Shown: positions 54,019-63,725, numbered from the stretch's first letter. The stretch is DNA of 64,000 nt from Microvirga calopogonii (GCF_003347665.1 NZ_QDGA01000001.1:372655-436654); one strand, 5' to 3'. The notes: generated by a model from the sequence alone, not told the origin. Made by a program: numbers and translations.

Positions 54019-55131
54019 CTAATCCTTGCTCGAGCAGGCGAGCATGCCCTCGAGATCGATGTAATGGCCAGCCCGGTCGCGCTTGGCTGCCAGATAGCTG
54101 ACGTTCTCCGCCGTCGGACGACCCAGCACCCGGTGATCGGAGATGACTTCGAGACCTGCCTTCGCCAGCGCCCCGATCTTCTCGGGGTTGTTGGTCATGA
54201 GGCGGACCTTGCCGACGCCCAGCTCCTTGAGCATCACGGCGGCGAAATCGAAGCGGCGCTGATCGGCCTCGAAACCCAGAACCTCATCGGCGTCGTAGGT
54301 GTCGTAGCCTTGCGACTGAAGCTTGTAGGCCCTGATCTTGTTGGCAATGCCGTTACCGCGCCCCTCCTGGTCGAGATAGAGCAGGATCCCGCCCTCGCCC
54401 GAGGCCATGAAGCGTACGGTCTCGCGCAGCTGGTCGCCGCAATCGCACTTGAGGCTGCCGAAGAGATCGCCCGTCAGGCAGGCCGAATGCAGCCGCACGG
54501 CCACGGGCTTCGAGACATCCGGCTTGCCGACGATGATCGCCACCTGATCGCGCAGGCCTTCGCCGCCGCGGAACACCACGAATTCGCTGGCAGGCGCTCC
54601 CTCCAGCGGCACCGGGGCCCGGCTGACGATCTTGAGCTCGGCCGCCCGGACCCGGCGATAGCCCCGGATGGCCTCGCCCGACACGCGCACGAGGGACGGA
54701 TCGATCTCGATTCCCTTGGCCAGCGGCACGACGATCACGGCGGGCAGGACAAGGGACAGGCGGGCCAGTTCCAGGGCCTCCCCGTCCAGCTCATCGGCGG
54801 GACGGACCGGCGCATCGATACGGCTGTCGACCCTGAGCGCCAAGGCTTCCACGCGGCCTCGGTCCACCACCGGCAGGGCGACGCGGCCGGGGACCTCGCG
54901 CTCAAGGCCGAGGCGGCGAAGCCTTGCCGCCGGCAGGACGAGATGGGCGCGGCCGTCGGCAATGGCCTCGATCTCGGCGCCCATGGCCTCATCCAGGTCC
55001 TCGACGCCAACGGCGAGCACACTTGCGTCGGCCCCGTCGATCACCACGGGCCGGGCGCTGCGAAACTCCATGATGGCCCGTTCGACCGAGGTCGTGGCGG
55101 GGTTGTCGGACAGACTCAGGGTCAGGCGCAT
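54019..55131 (-). CDS. ribA: GTP cyclohydrolase II with long N-terminal region
   Basis: 370 aa; ordinary RibA is ~200. The C-terminal ~175 residues are the enzyme: zinc ligands C218, C229 and C231 (CLTGDLFGSLKCDC), YLDQEGRG, NKIRAYKLQ and LMTNNPEK. It opens GTP in the first step of riboflavin synthesis. Residues 1-~190 open with VERAIMEFRSARPVVI, reminiscent of the start of DHBP synthase, but the DHBPS acidic active-site motifs are missing, so the region is unlikely to have that activity. ATG 55131 was chosen over an upstream TTG. Confidence 0.87.
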   Translation of the reverse strand: MRLTLSLSDNPATTSVERAIMEFRSARPVVIDGADASVLAVGVEDLDEAMGAEIEAIADGRAHLVLPAARLRRLGLEREVPGRVALPVVDRGRVEALALRVDSRIDAPVRPADELDGEALELARLSLVLPAVIVVPLAKGIEIDPSLVRVSGEAIRGYRRVRAAELKIVSRAPVPLEGAPASEFVVFRGGEGLRDQVAIIVGKPDVSKPVAVRLHSACLTGDLFGSLKCDCGDQLRETVRFMASGEGGILLYLDQEGRGNGIANKIRAYKLQSQGYDTYDADEVLGFEADQRRFDFAAVMLKELGVGKVRLMTNNPEKIGALAKAGLEVISDHRVLGRPTAENVSYLAAKRDRAGHYIDLEGMLACSSKD

Positions 55132-55384
55132 TCTCGAATACTCGGGCAATCAGTCTCAAATCTGGCAGGAGACGAGGGTCATCAGGGCCGAAAAGCCCCT
55201 GAAGCCACGCTTCAGGACGATTTTCACCCTATCACAGGCCTCCCTCGATCCCTAATCCCATACATGCGATGGCAGCCATGCCTAATCAACAGGCTCGCCT
55301 GCAAGGGCCTCTTGGCTCGACGGCATAATCGGAGCGCGCTATCTCTGGCCCTTCCCTGCGCTTCAGCTTCCGTAAAGACAATTG

Positions 55385-56347
55385 ATGATGCCCTCTTTCC
55401 TGTCCCGGCTTTTCGCCCTTGGATTCCTCGGCCTCGCCTCGACGGCCAACGCCGCCACACTGGATGGCCTGGCCGTGGACGTCACGAACACGAGCGAGCC
55501 GGTGCTCTGCGCCGAGAAGGACAATGTGGCGATCAACTTCGCCTCGCCGGAGGTGAAGCATTTCCAGATCGAGGCCGTGCATCCGGCCTATCTGGGTTCC
55601 CTGCGCCAGGATCGCTGGGAACCTGACTGGACCGCCTGCGAGGACATCTCGGAGGAAACCTCGGCCAAGCCGCACCCGACCATGTCGACCCTCTATGAGG
55701 ATGCGGATCTCCGCATCATGGGCCTGTCCTTCACCGAGTTCTGGCGTCCGAGCGACGTCACGGTGACCATCGGCGACAAGGTCATGCACAAGATCCACCT
55801 TCTGCAGCTTCTCAAGAAGCGCGGCGACAAGGCGGTGGAAGTGCTCGTGATCTATCCAGGCGATGGCTACTGGCGCATCAAGCCGCTCCCGCCCGAGCAT
55901 CTGGACTGGACCTCCTACGGCTCCTCCTTCCTCGTCGGCCCGGTGGAGTTCGACCAGCGGCCCGTGGTGAACCTGAAGGACGTCGCCTTCGACCCCAAGA
56001 CCATGACCTTCACGCTGACCCTGGCGAAGGGCGGCAAGGCGAGCGTCGCCGTGAAGGCTCTCAACGAGGAGCGCATGACCCTCGATGTGGCTTTCGAGCA
56101 GGGCATCTCCGGCCTGCCCTTCGCAGGGCTTCGCTCCATGTACGTGACCGAGTTCAACGCCGATGTGGCGCGCATCGCCGTGCGCGAGGAGAAGGCACGC
56201 TCCTGGCGCGAGGAGCCGATCATGAACTTTCAAGGATCCAAGGTGACCGATGCGTGGATGGGACGGCTCGTCCCGTCCCGCCACAATACCAGCGCGCCCG
56301 ACATGATGTTCAACCGTTTCCGCTCGGAGCCGGGCGCCTCGCGCTGA
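55385..56347 (+). CDS. Exported hypothetical protein
   Basis: 320 aa. Signal peptide of about 22 residues (hydrophobic FLSRLFALGFLGLAS, ANA junction), then a beta-rich sequence with SEPVLCAEKDNV and a Trp-rich middle (WRPSDVTVTI). Two cysteines (~41 and ~82, in WTACED) could pair. No family recognised. Two ATG codons are adjacent at the start. The 3' end overlaps the convergent EamA gene by 38 bp. Confidence 0.75.
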   Translation: MMPSFLSRLFALGFLGLASTANAATLDGLAVDVTNTSEPVLCAEKDNVAINFASPEVKHFQIEAVHPAYLGSLRQDRWEPDWTACEDISEETSAKPHPTMSTLYEDADLRIMGLSFTEFWRPSDVTVTIGDKVMHKIHLLQLLKKRGDKAVEVLVIYPGDGYWRIKPLPPEHLDWTSYGSSFLVGPVEFDQRPVVNLKDVAFDPKTMTFTLTLAKGGKASVAVKALNEERMTLDVAFEQGISGLPFAGLRSMYVTEFNADVARIAVREEKARSWREEPIMNFQGSKVTDAWMGRLVPSRHNTSAPDMMFNRFRSEPGASR

Positions 56348-57272
56348 ACCACACGCTCAACGCCGAGACGAGGCGGCCGTCGATCAGGATGAGCCCTGCC
56401 CCGATCAGGGCCATCCCGGCCATATGCCGGATTGCCAGGGTCTCGCCGAGGACGAGCACGCCGAGCAGGATCGCGCTGACCGGGATGAGGAAGGTCACGA
56501 GACCTACATTGGTGGCGCCCGCCCGCGCGAGCAGGCGGAAGAAGATCAGGTAGGCGAAGGCCGTCGAGACGAGGCCGAGAGCCACGAGGGACAGGATCGC
56601 CCCCGTGCTCGGGATCGCCAATGTCCAGGGCCGGTCGACGATCAGCGCGGCGGGCAGAAGAAGCACACTCGAGACCGTGACCTGACCGGTCGCCGTGGCG
56701 AGCGGCGGGATTCCCATGGTTTTGAAGCGCCGCCCGAAAACTCCGGAAAAACCATAGGACAGGGCCGCGCCGAGAACCGCGAGCTGGGCGAGAATGCTCG
56801 TATCCAGGGACGCGAAGGCCGCGGCCCCGATCATCACGGCGACACCGACGAACCCGACGATCACGCCTGCGAGCCGCTGGCCCGTCAGGCGCTCATCGTC
56901 CGTGAGGTAATGCGCCACGATGACGGTGAAGAGCGGCGTCGTGGCATTGAGAATGGACGCCAGGCCGCTGGAAATATGGCCCTGCCCCCAGACGATGAGG
57001 GTGAACGGGATGACGTTGTTGAGGATCGACATGCCGAGGAAGGCGATCCAGACCTGACGGCCGCGCGGCAGATCCACCCCCATGAATCTCAGAACGAGGA
57101 GCAGCGCCGAGGCGGCCGTGACGACCCGCAGGGCCACAATGGTCAGGGGCGGCAGCTCTCGGACGGCTAATCCGATGAAGAGGAATGAGCCGCCCCAAAC
57201 AACGGAGAGGATCCCCAGCAGCGCCCAATCGGACGCATTCATGGTCTTCTGAATGGATGCTTGTGCCATCAT
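56310..57272 (-). CDS. EamA/DMT family transporter
   Basis: 320 aa, ten membrane helices in two EamA repeats (~15-145 and ~160-300). Motifs SVVWGGSFLFIGLAVREL in the first and FLIPVSAILLGVLVLGE in the second are typical. A drug/metabolite exporter with unknown substrate. I chose ATG 57272; the frame is open for 88 more codons but that part is not membrane-like. The last 38 bp overlap the convergent gene. Confidence 0.9.
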   Translation of the reverse strand: MMAQASIQKTMNASDWALLGILSVVWGGSFLFIGLAVRELPPLTIVALRVVTAASALLLVLRFMGVDLPRGRQVWIAFLGMSILNNVIPFTLIVWGQGHISSGLASILNATTPLFTVIVAHYLTDDERLTGQRLAGVIVGFVGVAVMIGAAAFASLDTSILAQLAVLGAALSYGFSGVFGRRFKTMGIPPLATATGQVTVSSVLLLPAALIVDRPWTLAIPSTGAILSLVALGLVSTAFAYLIFFRLLARAGATNVGLVTFLIPVSAILLGVLVLGETLAIRHMAGMALIGAGLILIDGRLVSALSVWFSARRPAPSGNG

Positions 57273-57668
57273 GTCGGTTCCGGAATTCGCGCACCGGGAT
57301 GACACAAAGCGGATCGCCGGACGACCCGTTTTCTGTGGTCGCGAGACGTCATACCACGTCCCATTGCTTCGGCACGCCAGCATCTCGCCCGGTCCGGCGG
57401 CAGTCAGCAGGAAAGAACCGTGTTGCAGGAACGTTTTCCCGGTTCGCAAGCACGAATCCAACCTCCCCGCGGGCACGTGACAATGTGACGATAGGGCATG
57501 AGGATTGCAGCGGGAACTCGACCCGCCTCCCGACAATCCACAGCGAAAATCCCGAAACAGGAAAGGTTTGGTTTACGATGGCGGAAAGTGCCTCCTCGCC
57601 TTTACCACTCCTTCACGGCTTCGGAGCGAACCTCGCGCTCGCAATCCAGCCCGTGTAGCGCTTAAGCC
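57273..57668. other. 396-bp region without a supported gene
   Basis: Between the divergent EamA gene and the small ORF at 57669. It should contain the EamA promoter. No repeat of the families above, no tRNA and no strong hairpin were recognised. The open frames here have no membrane, signal or family features. Confidence 0.5.
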
Positions 57669-57920
57669 ATGACCCAGCAGCTCTCCCGCGAACCGACCTA
57701 CAGCGCCCGCCATCAGGCGGTGCGGTCGAGCTTCTGCGTGCTGCCCCATGATCCCCGGCCGGCCCGGAACGCCAGCTTCATCTTCGGCCGCTCCGATTCG
57801 CGCTACCGCCCCCTGCTCAACCAGGAGGAGCGGGACCGGCTGCATCTCTGGGCCATGATCGTCGCCCTGTCGTCGTCGGTGGCGGGCACGACCCTGCTGC
57901 TGACCGCCATCCTGCGCTGA
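57669..57920 (+). CDS. Hypothetical small protein with C-terminal membrane segment (83 aa)
   Basis: Residues ~61-81 (WAMIVALSSSVAGTTLLLTAIL) form one hydrophobic helix near the C-terminus; the first 60 are polar and Arg-rich. No family recognised. The ATG has no strong ribosome-binding site, and the gene ends 6 bp from a convergent transporter gene. Could be a tail-anchored protein or a chance frame. Confidence 0.45.
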   Translation: MTQQLSREPTYSARHQAVRSSFCVLPHDPRPARNASFIFGRSDSRYRPLLNQEERDRLHLWAMIVALSSSVAGTTLLLTAILR

Positions 57921-57926
57921 TCGCTT

Positions 57927-59705
57927 TCACCGCAACGGCCAGACCAGCATGATGAGCGGCACGCCGACCACCACCACCAGGATCGACAGCGGCAGACCCA
58001 GCCGCCAGTAATCGCCGAATCGATAGCCGCCCGGCCCCATCACCAGCGTATTGCACTGGTGCCCGATGGGCGTGAGGAAATCGCACGCCGCCCCGATGGC
58101 CACCGCCATGAGGAAGGCATCGGGCCTGTAGCCGAGCTGGGTGGCGAAGCTCGCCGCGATGGGCGCCATCACCAGCACGGTCGCGGCATTGTTGAGGAAC
58201 GGCGTCACGGCCATGGCGGCCACCATGATGAGCACGAGCGCTCCGGTCGGAGGCAGCATGCTTGCGGTCGAGGAGAGCCAGCCGGCGATCAGGTCCGTCC
58301 CGCCTGTCGTGCGGATCGATTCGCTGACCGGGATCAGCGCCCCGAGCATGACGATGATGGGCCATTCGACGGTCTCGTAGGCCTCACGCAGGGTCAATGA
58401 TCCAAACAGCATGAGCAGCACGCCCGCGCCGAAGAACGCGATGGCGACCGGCAGGATGTTGAACGCGACCAGGAGCATGGCGCCGGCGAGAATCGCCGCC
58501 GGCAGGAGACTTCTACGAGCGCTTCCCAGACGGATCTCCCGTTCCGCCAGCGGCAGGCAGCCGAGATCGCGCAGGGTGTCGGGGAGCCGCTTGAGGTTGC
58601 CCTGCAGCACGATGACGTCGCCGGAGCGCAGCGTGATGGTGCGCAGCCGCTCCTTGAACCGTTCGCCACTGCGGCTGACCGCGATCAAATTGACACCGAA
58701 GCGTTCGTAGAGGCCGATCCGTTCGGCTGAAAGGCCACTCAGAGCGGAACTCGGACCGACGATAGCCTCGATGACGCCGATCTCGTCCGTGGCTTCTTCG
58801 ATCTGCGGCAGCCGGTGTTCGCGGCTGAGCCTCAAGCCGGCCCGCGCGACGGTGCTCTCGAGCGCGTCCGGCTCTCCCTCGAGCATCAGCACATCGTTTG
58901 CCTGGATCAGGGCGTCTGGGAGAGGCGAGGAACTGCGGGTCTCATGGCGGATGATGGCCGCGACCTTCACCTCTCCATTGGCAAGCTTGCGAAGATCCGC
59001 CACCGTCTGCCCGGCCACTTCGGACTCGGGGATGACGCGTGCCTCGGTCACGTAATCCTTGATATCGAGCGCCGCATCGAGGGATGCGGCTCCCTTGCGG
59101 CCCTGCGGCAGCAGGCGGTAGCCGAAGGCCAGGAACACGATGCCGGCCAGCGCAATGCCGATCCCGACGGGCGTGAAGTCGAACATGCCGAAGGGCTGGC
59201 CCAGAAGCTCCTGTCGCATGCGCGAGACGATGATGTTGGGCGAAGTGCCGATCAGGGTAACGATGCCGCCGAGAAGCGACCCGAAGGCCATCGGCATGAG
59301 AAAGCTCGAAGGCGGCGTATTCGTGCGCCGGGCGATCTGGAACGCGACGGGAATCATCATCGCCAGAGCGCCGATATTCTTCACGAAGGCCGAGAGGACC
59401 GTCACCACGCTCACCAGAACGATCACCTGGATCTGCGTGGTGCGCAGATACGGCCCGACCCGGTTGAGCCCGGCCTCGAGGATGCCGGACTTCGCAACCG
59501 CAGCGCTCACCAGAAGTGCGCTTGCCACGATGACGACGATATCGTCGCTGAAGCCTTCGAACGCTTTATCGGGCGGAACGATGCCGACGAGCACGGCCAC
59601 CAGCAGCGACAGAACGGCGACGAGATCGTAGCGGAAACGGCCCCAAACGAAGAGCGCCATCATCCCGGCGACGATGGCGAAGGAGAGCATCTGTTGGTGG
59701 GTCAT
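57927..59705 (-). CDS. SLC13/DASS-type anion permease with two regulatory TrkA-C-like domains
   Basis: 592 aa. N-terminal membrane half (~1-200) with GIVTLIGTSPNIIV; a cytoplasmic middle (~210-395) with two RCK/TrkA-C-like segments (EVAGQTVADLRK, DALIQANDVLMLEG; then LRSGDVIVLQG); C-terminal membrane half with NNAATVLVMAP and PIGHQCNTLVMGPGGY. This layout is known in sulfate and other anion permeases related to SAC1. Solute unknown. ATG 59705 was used; the alternative TTG two codons upstream is less likely. Confidence 0.88.
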   Translation of the reverse strand: MTHQQMLSFAIVAGMMALFVWGRFRYDLVAVLSLLVAVLVGIVPPDKAFEGFSDDIVVIVASALLVSAAVAKSGILEAGLNRVGPYLRTTQIQVIVLVSVVTVLSAFVKNIGALAMMIPVAFQIARRTNTPPSSFLMPMAFGSLLGGIVTLIGTSPNIIVSRMRQELLGQPFGMFDFTPVGIGIALAGIVFLAFGYRLLPQGRKGAASLDAALDIKDYVTEARVIPESEVAGQTVADLRKLANGEVKVAAIIRHETRSSSPLPDALIQANDVLMLEGEPDALESTVARAGLRLSREHRLPQIEEATDEIGVIEAIVGPSSALSGLSAERIGLYERFGVNLIAVSRSGERFKERLRTITLRSGDVIVLQGNLKRLPDTLRDLGCLPLAEREIRLGSARRSLLPAAILAGAMLLVAFNILPVAIAFFGAGVLLMLFGSLTLREAYETVEWPIIVMLGALIPVSESIRTTGGTDLIAGWLSSTASMLPPTGALVLIMVAAMAVTPFLNNAATVLVMAPIAASFATQLGYRPDAFLMAVAIGAACDFLTPIGHQCNTLVMGPGGYRFGDYWRLGLPLSILVVVVGVPLIMLVWPLR

Positions 59706-59847
59706 GCGCAACGCGAAGGAGAGGAATGTCTATCCTAACGCGTCACGCCTCCGTTGGTGCCCGACGGCGAACCCGCTCTCGGGAAAACAAGAAGCCGCAT
59801 TTTCTCCCCTGAACCCGGCGCTCACTTTTCAGGGAAAATGCTCTGGC

Positions 59848-60315
59848 TTACTGCCCGAGAACGAGTGCCCAGTAGCGGCCATAGCGGTTGTTCGCATCGG
59901 CGCGGGCCAGTCCGATCTTGCGGGCCTGGGGCATCAGGAGGTTGCTGTTGTGGCCGGGCGAGGCCTTCCAGCGGCCGATGGCGCCATCGACCGAATCCGA
60001 ACCGGCCGAGAGGTTCTCTGCGGAATATCCGATGATGCCGTATTCATTCATGCGGCTGGCGAAGCTGCCATGGCTGAGTTGGCCTGCCGCCGCCACAGCC
60101 CGGGCCTGATGCTCCGCGGCCTTGTTCAGGGTCGAGTCCACCGTCACCGGGCTCAGCCCCTTCGACACGCGGTAGGCCGAGATCAGCCGGGCGGCCTCGG
60201 CGGCATCGCTCGTGGAACTCGCCAGGACGGTATCCTTGGGGGTGAGAGCCAGATCGCCCGCGCAGCCGGCCAACCCCAGGGCGGCGACCAGGCCCGAGAT
60301 CAAAAGAGCACGCAT
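59848..60315 (-). CDS. CAP (SCP) domain lipoprotein
   Basis: 155 aa. Lipoprotein signal MRALLISGLVAALGLAGC with the modified Cys at residue 18. CAP domain from ~35: ARLISAYRVSKGLSPV, SHGSFASRM, AENLSAG and SPGHNSNLL, with the His and Glu expected for the domain. An AAGGGGA site before ATG 60315 fixes the start; a longer frame upstream is not supported. Bacterial members are extracytoplasmic; role unknown. Confidence 0.88.
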   Translation of the reverse strand: MRALLISGLVAALGLAGCAGDLALTPKDTVLASSTSDAAEAARLISAYRVSKGLSPVTVDSTLNKAAEHQARAVAAAGQLSHGSFASRMNEYGIIGYSAENLSAGSDSVDGAIGRWKASPGHNSNLLMPQARKIGLARADANNRYGRYWALVLGQ

Positions 60316-60467
60316 CGAAAATCCCCTTCGGGCGGCGTTCAGGCGCCGCTCCCCTTGCAAAAACAGCCTGTGGCGTTCATGTGCAGAAGCCATGAACCCG
60401 ATGACGCTGAATGCCATGTTGAAGCGTGAGGGTCCAGATTCCACACCCTCCCGCGTCAGCTGACCGC

Positions 60468-61739
60468 ATGTCCTCAAGCTCCTCCCCTCCCGAAGTCGCC
60501 ATTATCGGCGGCGGCCCCGCCGGCCTGATCGCCGCGGAGGCGCTGGCGCAGGCGGGCCTCACGGTCACCGTCTACGACCGGATGCCGTCGGTCGGGCGAA
60601 AGCTCCTCATGGCTGGCCGGGGCGGCCTGAACCTGACCCACTCGGAAGAGTTCGAGCGCTTCGTTGCCCGTTACGCCGAGGCCCAGCCCCGCTTGCGCCC
60701 TCTCATCGAGGCCTTCCGCCCCGAGGATCTGCGCGCCTGGTGCGAGGGTCTTGGGCAGGAGACCTTCGTGGGCTCCAGCGGACGCGTCTTCCCCAAGGCC
60801 TTCAAGGCCTCTCCCCTCCTCCGGGCCTGGCTGGCCCGGCTCGAAAGTCTCGGCGTCCGCTTTGCGCTCCGTCATCGCTGGCAGGGCTGGGACGAGGACG
60901 GCCATCTGATCTTCACCGGCCCGGCCGGCCAGACGGTTCGGACCAAGCCTGCTGCCACCATCCTGGCGCTCGGCGGTGCGAGCTGGCCGCGGCTCGGCTC
61001 CGACGGAACCTGGGTGGAGCATCTCACTCAACGCGGCATCGCGGTCTCGCCCCTGCGTCCCGCCAATATGGGCTTCACCCTTGCCTGGTCGGAGATCATG
61101 CGCAGCCGCTTCGAGGGCGAACCCCTGAAGCGAATCGCCCTGACCTTCGCGGGCCGAACCGTGAAGGGTGAGGCCATCGTGACGGCGGACGGGATCGAGG
61201 GCGGGGCAATCTATGCCCTCTCGGCCACTCTTCGCGACGCCATCGAGCGGGCGGGCGGCGCCACGCTGCACCTGGACCTGCGGCCCGACCTGTCCGAGGA
61301 GGCCTTGGCCAAGCGCTTGAGCGCACCGCGAAAGGGCCAGTCAGCCTCCACGTTCCTGCGCAAGAATGCTGGTCTCGGTCCCGTCGGGATCGCCCTGATG
61401 CGGGAGGCCTCGCCGTCCCTTCCCTCCGAACCCACTGCCCTCGCCCGCCTGATCAAGGCCGTCCCCTTGACGCTGACGGGCACGAAATCCCTGGACCGGG
61501 CCATCTCCAGCGCCGGTGGTGTGCCTTTCACCGAGCTGGACGACCACCTGATGCTCAAACGGATGCCGGGCGTCTTCCTGGCCGGCGAGATGCTGGACTG
61601 GGAAGCGCCCACCGGAGGCTATCTTCTCCAGGCGGCCTTCGCCACCGGGATCGCCGCCGCAAGAGGGGTGCTGGCTCGCTGGCAGATTCCCGATGACGCA
61701 TTGACCTTGAATCCGTCATCGGCCACACGGCATTCGTGA
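60468..61739 (+). CDS. HI0933-family flavoprotein (TIGR03862 type NAD(P)/FAD-dependent oxidoreductase)
   Basis: 423 aa. FAD-binding IIGGGPAGLIAAEAL near the N-terminus, GRKLLMAGRGGLNLTHSE, PKAFKASPLLRAWL, and C-terminal GVFLAGEMLDWEAPTGGYLLQ are the marks of the HI0933/PP_4765 group. These flavoproteins have no settled function. ATG 60468 is used; an upstream in-frame start lacks support. The stop overlaps the RecQ start. Confidence 0.88.
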   Translation: MSSSSSPPEVAIIGGGPAGLIAAEALAQAGLTVTVYDRMPSVGRKLLMAGRGGLNLTHSEEFERFVARYAEAQPRLRPLIEAFRPEDLRAWCEGLGQETFVGSSGRVFPKAFKASPLLRAWLARLESLGVRFALRHRWQGWDEDGHLIFTGPAGQTVRTKPAATILALGGASWPRLGSDGTWVEHLTQRGIAVSPLRPANMGFTLAWSEIMRSRFEGEPLKRIALTFAGRTVKGEAIVTADGIEGGAIYALSATLRDAIERAGGATLHLDLRPDLSEEALAKRLSAPRKGQSASTFLRKNAGLGPVGIALMREASPSLPSEPTALARLIKAVPLTLTGTKSLDRAISSAGGVPFTELDDHLMLKRMPGVFLAGEMLDWEAPTGGYLLQAAFATGIAAARGVLARWQIPDDALTLNPSSATRHS

Positions 61740-63538
61740 TCGACCCCGCTAAGATTCTCCACGACGTTTTCGGCTTCCCCTCCTTCCGCGAAGGACAGGA
61801 GGAGATCGTGCGCGCGGTGCTGGCCGGCGAGAACGTTCTGGCCGTCATGCCGACCGGCGCCGGCAAGTCCCTCTGCTACCAGCTGCCGACGCTAGCCCGC
61901 GAGGGCCTGACCCTCGTGGTCTCGCCGCTCATCGCCCTCATGCGCGATCAGGTGGCGGCCCTGCGCCATTTCGGGGTCGAAGCGGGCAGCCTCAACTCCG
62001 CCAACGACCCGGACGAGAACCGCCGCGTGGTGGACGCCGTGCGGGACGGGCGCATGCGCCTCCTCTATGCCTCGCCGGAGCGGCTGGCGAATACCGGCAC
62101 GACCGAGTGGCTGGGGCGAGCCGGCGTGAACATGCTCGCCATCGACGAGGCCCATTGCGTCTCGCAATGGGGCCACGATTTCCGGCCCGAATACGCCATG
62201 CTCGGCGAGGTGCGCCAGCGGCTGGGCAACGTGCAGACCATCGCGCTCACCGCGACCGCCGACGTGGCGACGCGCGGCGACATCATGCATCGCCTCTTCG
62301 AGGAAGAGCCACGCCTCTTCATCCACGGCTTCGACCGGCCGAACCTGCGCCTGGCCATGCAGGCCAAGGAGCATTCGAAGCGCCAGCTCTTCTCCTTCCT
62401 CGACAAGCACCGGCATGAGAGCGGCATCGTCTATTGCTCGTCCCGCGATGCCACCGAGAGGCTTGCCGATTCCCTGAGCCAGGCCGGCTATCGCGCCCTG
62501 CCCTATCACGCGGGCATGCCTCAAGGAGACCGCGCCAAGAACCAGGACATCTTCCTGCAGGAGGACGGAGTGGTGATGGTCGCGACCGTGGCCTTCGGCA
62601 TGGGCATCGACAAACCTGACGTGCGCTTCGTCGCCCATGCGGCCCTGCCGAAATCCATCGAGGCCTATTACCAGGAGATCGGCCGCGCCGGCCGCGACGG
62701 CGCGCCCGCCGACACGCTCACGCTCTACGGCCTCGACGACATGCGCCTGCGCCGCCTGCAGATCGAGGAGAGCGACGCGGCGGACGAGCAGAAGCGTGTG
62801 GAGCGCCAGCGGCTCAATGCGCTCGTCGCCCTGTGCGAAGCGCCGCGCTGCCGTCGCCAGACCCTGCTCGCCTATTTCGGCGAGAGCACAGAACCGTGCG
62901 GGAACTGCGACCTGTGCATCGACGGCGTCATGTCCTTCGACGGCACCATCGAGGCGCAGAAGATCCTCTCCGCCATCGTGCGCACCGGCGAACGCTTCGG
63001 CACGGAGCATCTCATCAGCATCCTCGTGGGCGAGGAGACGGATTCCATCCGCCGCTTCGGCCACGACAAGCTGAAGACCTTCGGAGTCGGCGGCGACCGC
63101 TCGAAACCCGAATGGCGCTCACTCCTGCGGCAGATCTATGCGGCCGGCCTCGTCGGCCTGGAGCTGGCGGAATACGGCCGCTGGACGCTCACCGACAAAG
63201 GCGTCGCCGTTCTCAAGGGCCAGGAGCGCATCGAGCTGCGCTCCGACGTTCTCATGAAGCCCTCTGAGCGCCGCCGCAGGCGCAGCCGCATGGAAGCGGA
63301 ATCAGTGGTCCCATCCGACGATCCGCTGCTCCTCGCTCTGAAAGGACTGCGCACGCGCCTCGCCAAGGAAGAGGGCGTGCCGGCCTACGTGATCTTCTCC
63401 GACCGCAGCCTCATCGACATGGCGTCCAAGCGCCCGACCACCGTGCGCGCCTTCGGCGAAGTCCATGGCGTGGGGCAGGCCAAGCTGGACCGCTACGCGG
63501 ATGCCTTTCTCGAGGTGCTGAAGGCGCATGCGGCCTGA
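61736..63538 (+). CDS. recQ: ATP-dependent DNA helicase RecQ
   Basis: 600 aa, the E. coli RecQ size. Walker A TGAGKS (40-45), DEAH box (137-140), the aromatic-rich loop CVSQWGHDFRPEY, motif VI IGRAGRDG, a zinc site (CRRQ... CGNCDLC), winged-helix RQC and C-terminal HRDC (~520-595). It unwinds DNA 3' to 5' in recombination and repair. Starts with GTG overlapping the flavoprotein stop (GTGA). Confidence 0.96.
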   Translation: MIDPAKILHDVFGFPSFREGQEEIVRAVLAGENVLAVMPTGAGKSLCYQLPTLAREGLTLVVSPLIALMRDQVAALRHFGVEAGSLNSANDPDENRRVVDAVRDGRMRLLYASPERLANTGTTEWLGRAGVNMLAIDEAHCVSQWGHDFRPEYAMLGEVRQRLGNVQTIALTATADVATRGDIMHRLFEEEPRLFIHGFDRPNLRLAMQAKEHSKRQLFSFLDKHRHESGIVYCSSRDATERLADSLSQAGYRALPYHAGMPQGDRAKNQDIFLQEDGVVMVATVAFGMGIDKPDVRFVAHAALPKSIEAYYQEIGRAGRDGAPADTLTLYGLDDMRLRRLQIEESDAADEQKRVERQRLNALVALCEAPRCRRQTLLAYFGESTEPCGNCDLCIDGVMSFDGTIEAQKILSAIVRTGERFGTEHLISILVGEETDSIRRFGHDKLKTFGVGGDRSKPEWRSLLRQIYAAGLVGLELAEYGRWTLTDKGVAVLKGQERIELRSDVLMKPSERRRRRSRMEAESVVPSDDPLLLALKGLRTRLAKEEGVPAYVIFSDRSLIDMASKRPTTVRAFGEVHGVGQAKLDRYADAFLEVLKAHAA

Positions 63539-63560
63539 TCCGCGAGGTCTCAAACCTCTG

Positions 63561-63585
63561 TCATCACCGGCCTTGCGCCGGTGAT
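63561..63585. repeat. Half of a family C hairpin
   Basis: TCATCACCGG/CCGGTGAT hairpin, as in the first half of the element at 30749, without the second half. Located 23 bp after the recQ stop. Confidence 0.6.
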
Positions 63586-63608
63586 CTCGATCTAAGTAAT
63601 GCAACCGT

Positions 63609-63705
63609 GTCATTCCCGGCCGGAGCGTCAGCGGAGGGGAAGGGAAACCACGATCAAGCGCAACGCCATGGATCCCCTTCCCGCACTTCGTGCGCCGGGG
63701 ATGAC
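63609..63705. repeat. Imperfect palindromic repeat between convergent genes
   Basis: Ends GTCATTCCCGG and CCGGGGATGAC are inverted; inner GGGGAAGGG pairs with CCCCTTCCC. Similar in its ends to the inverted repeat at 42793. Confidence 0.6.
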
Positions 63706-63725
63706 AGCGTTGATTGCTGACCTTT

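Noticed and set aside
53908..55626. A 572-codon plus-strand open frame
   Set aside because: Antisense to ribA and running into the next gene region; composition is that of a shadow frame.
57273..57536. An 88-residue N-terminal extension of the EamA transporter
   Set aside because: The extension has no membrane or signal character, while the proper first EamA helix starts just after ATG 57272.
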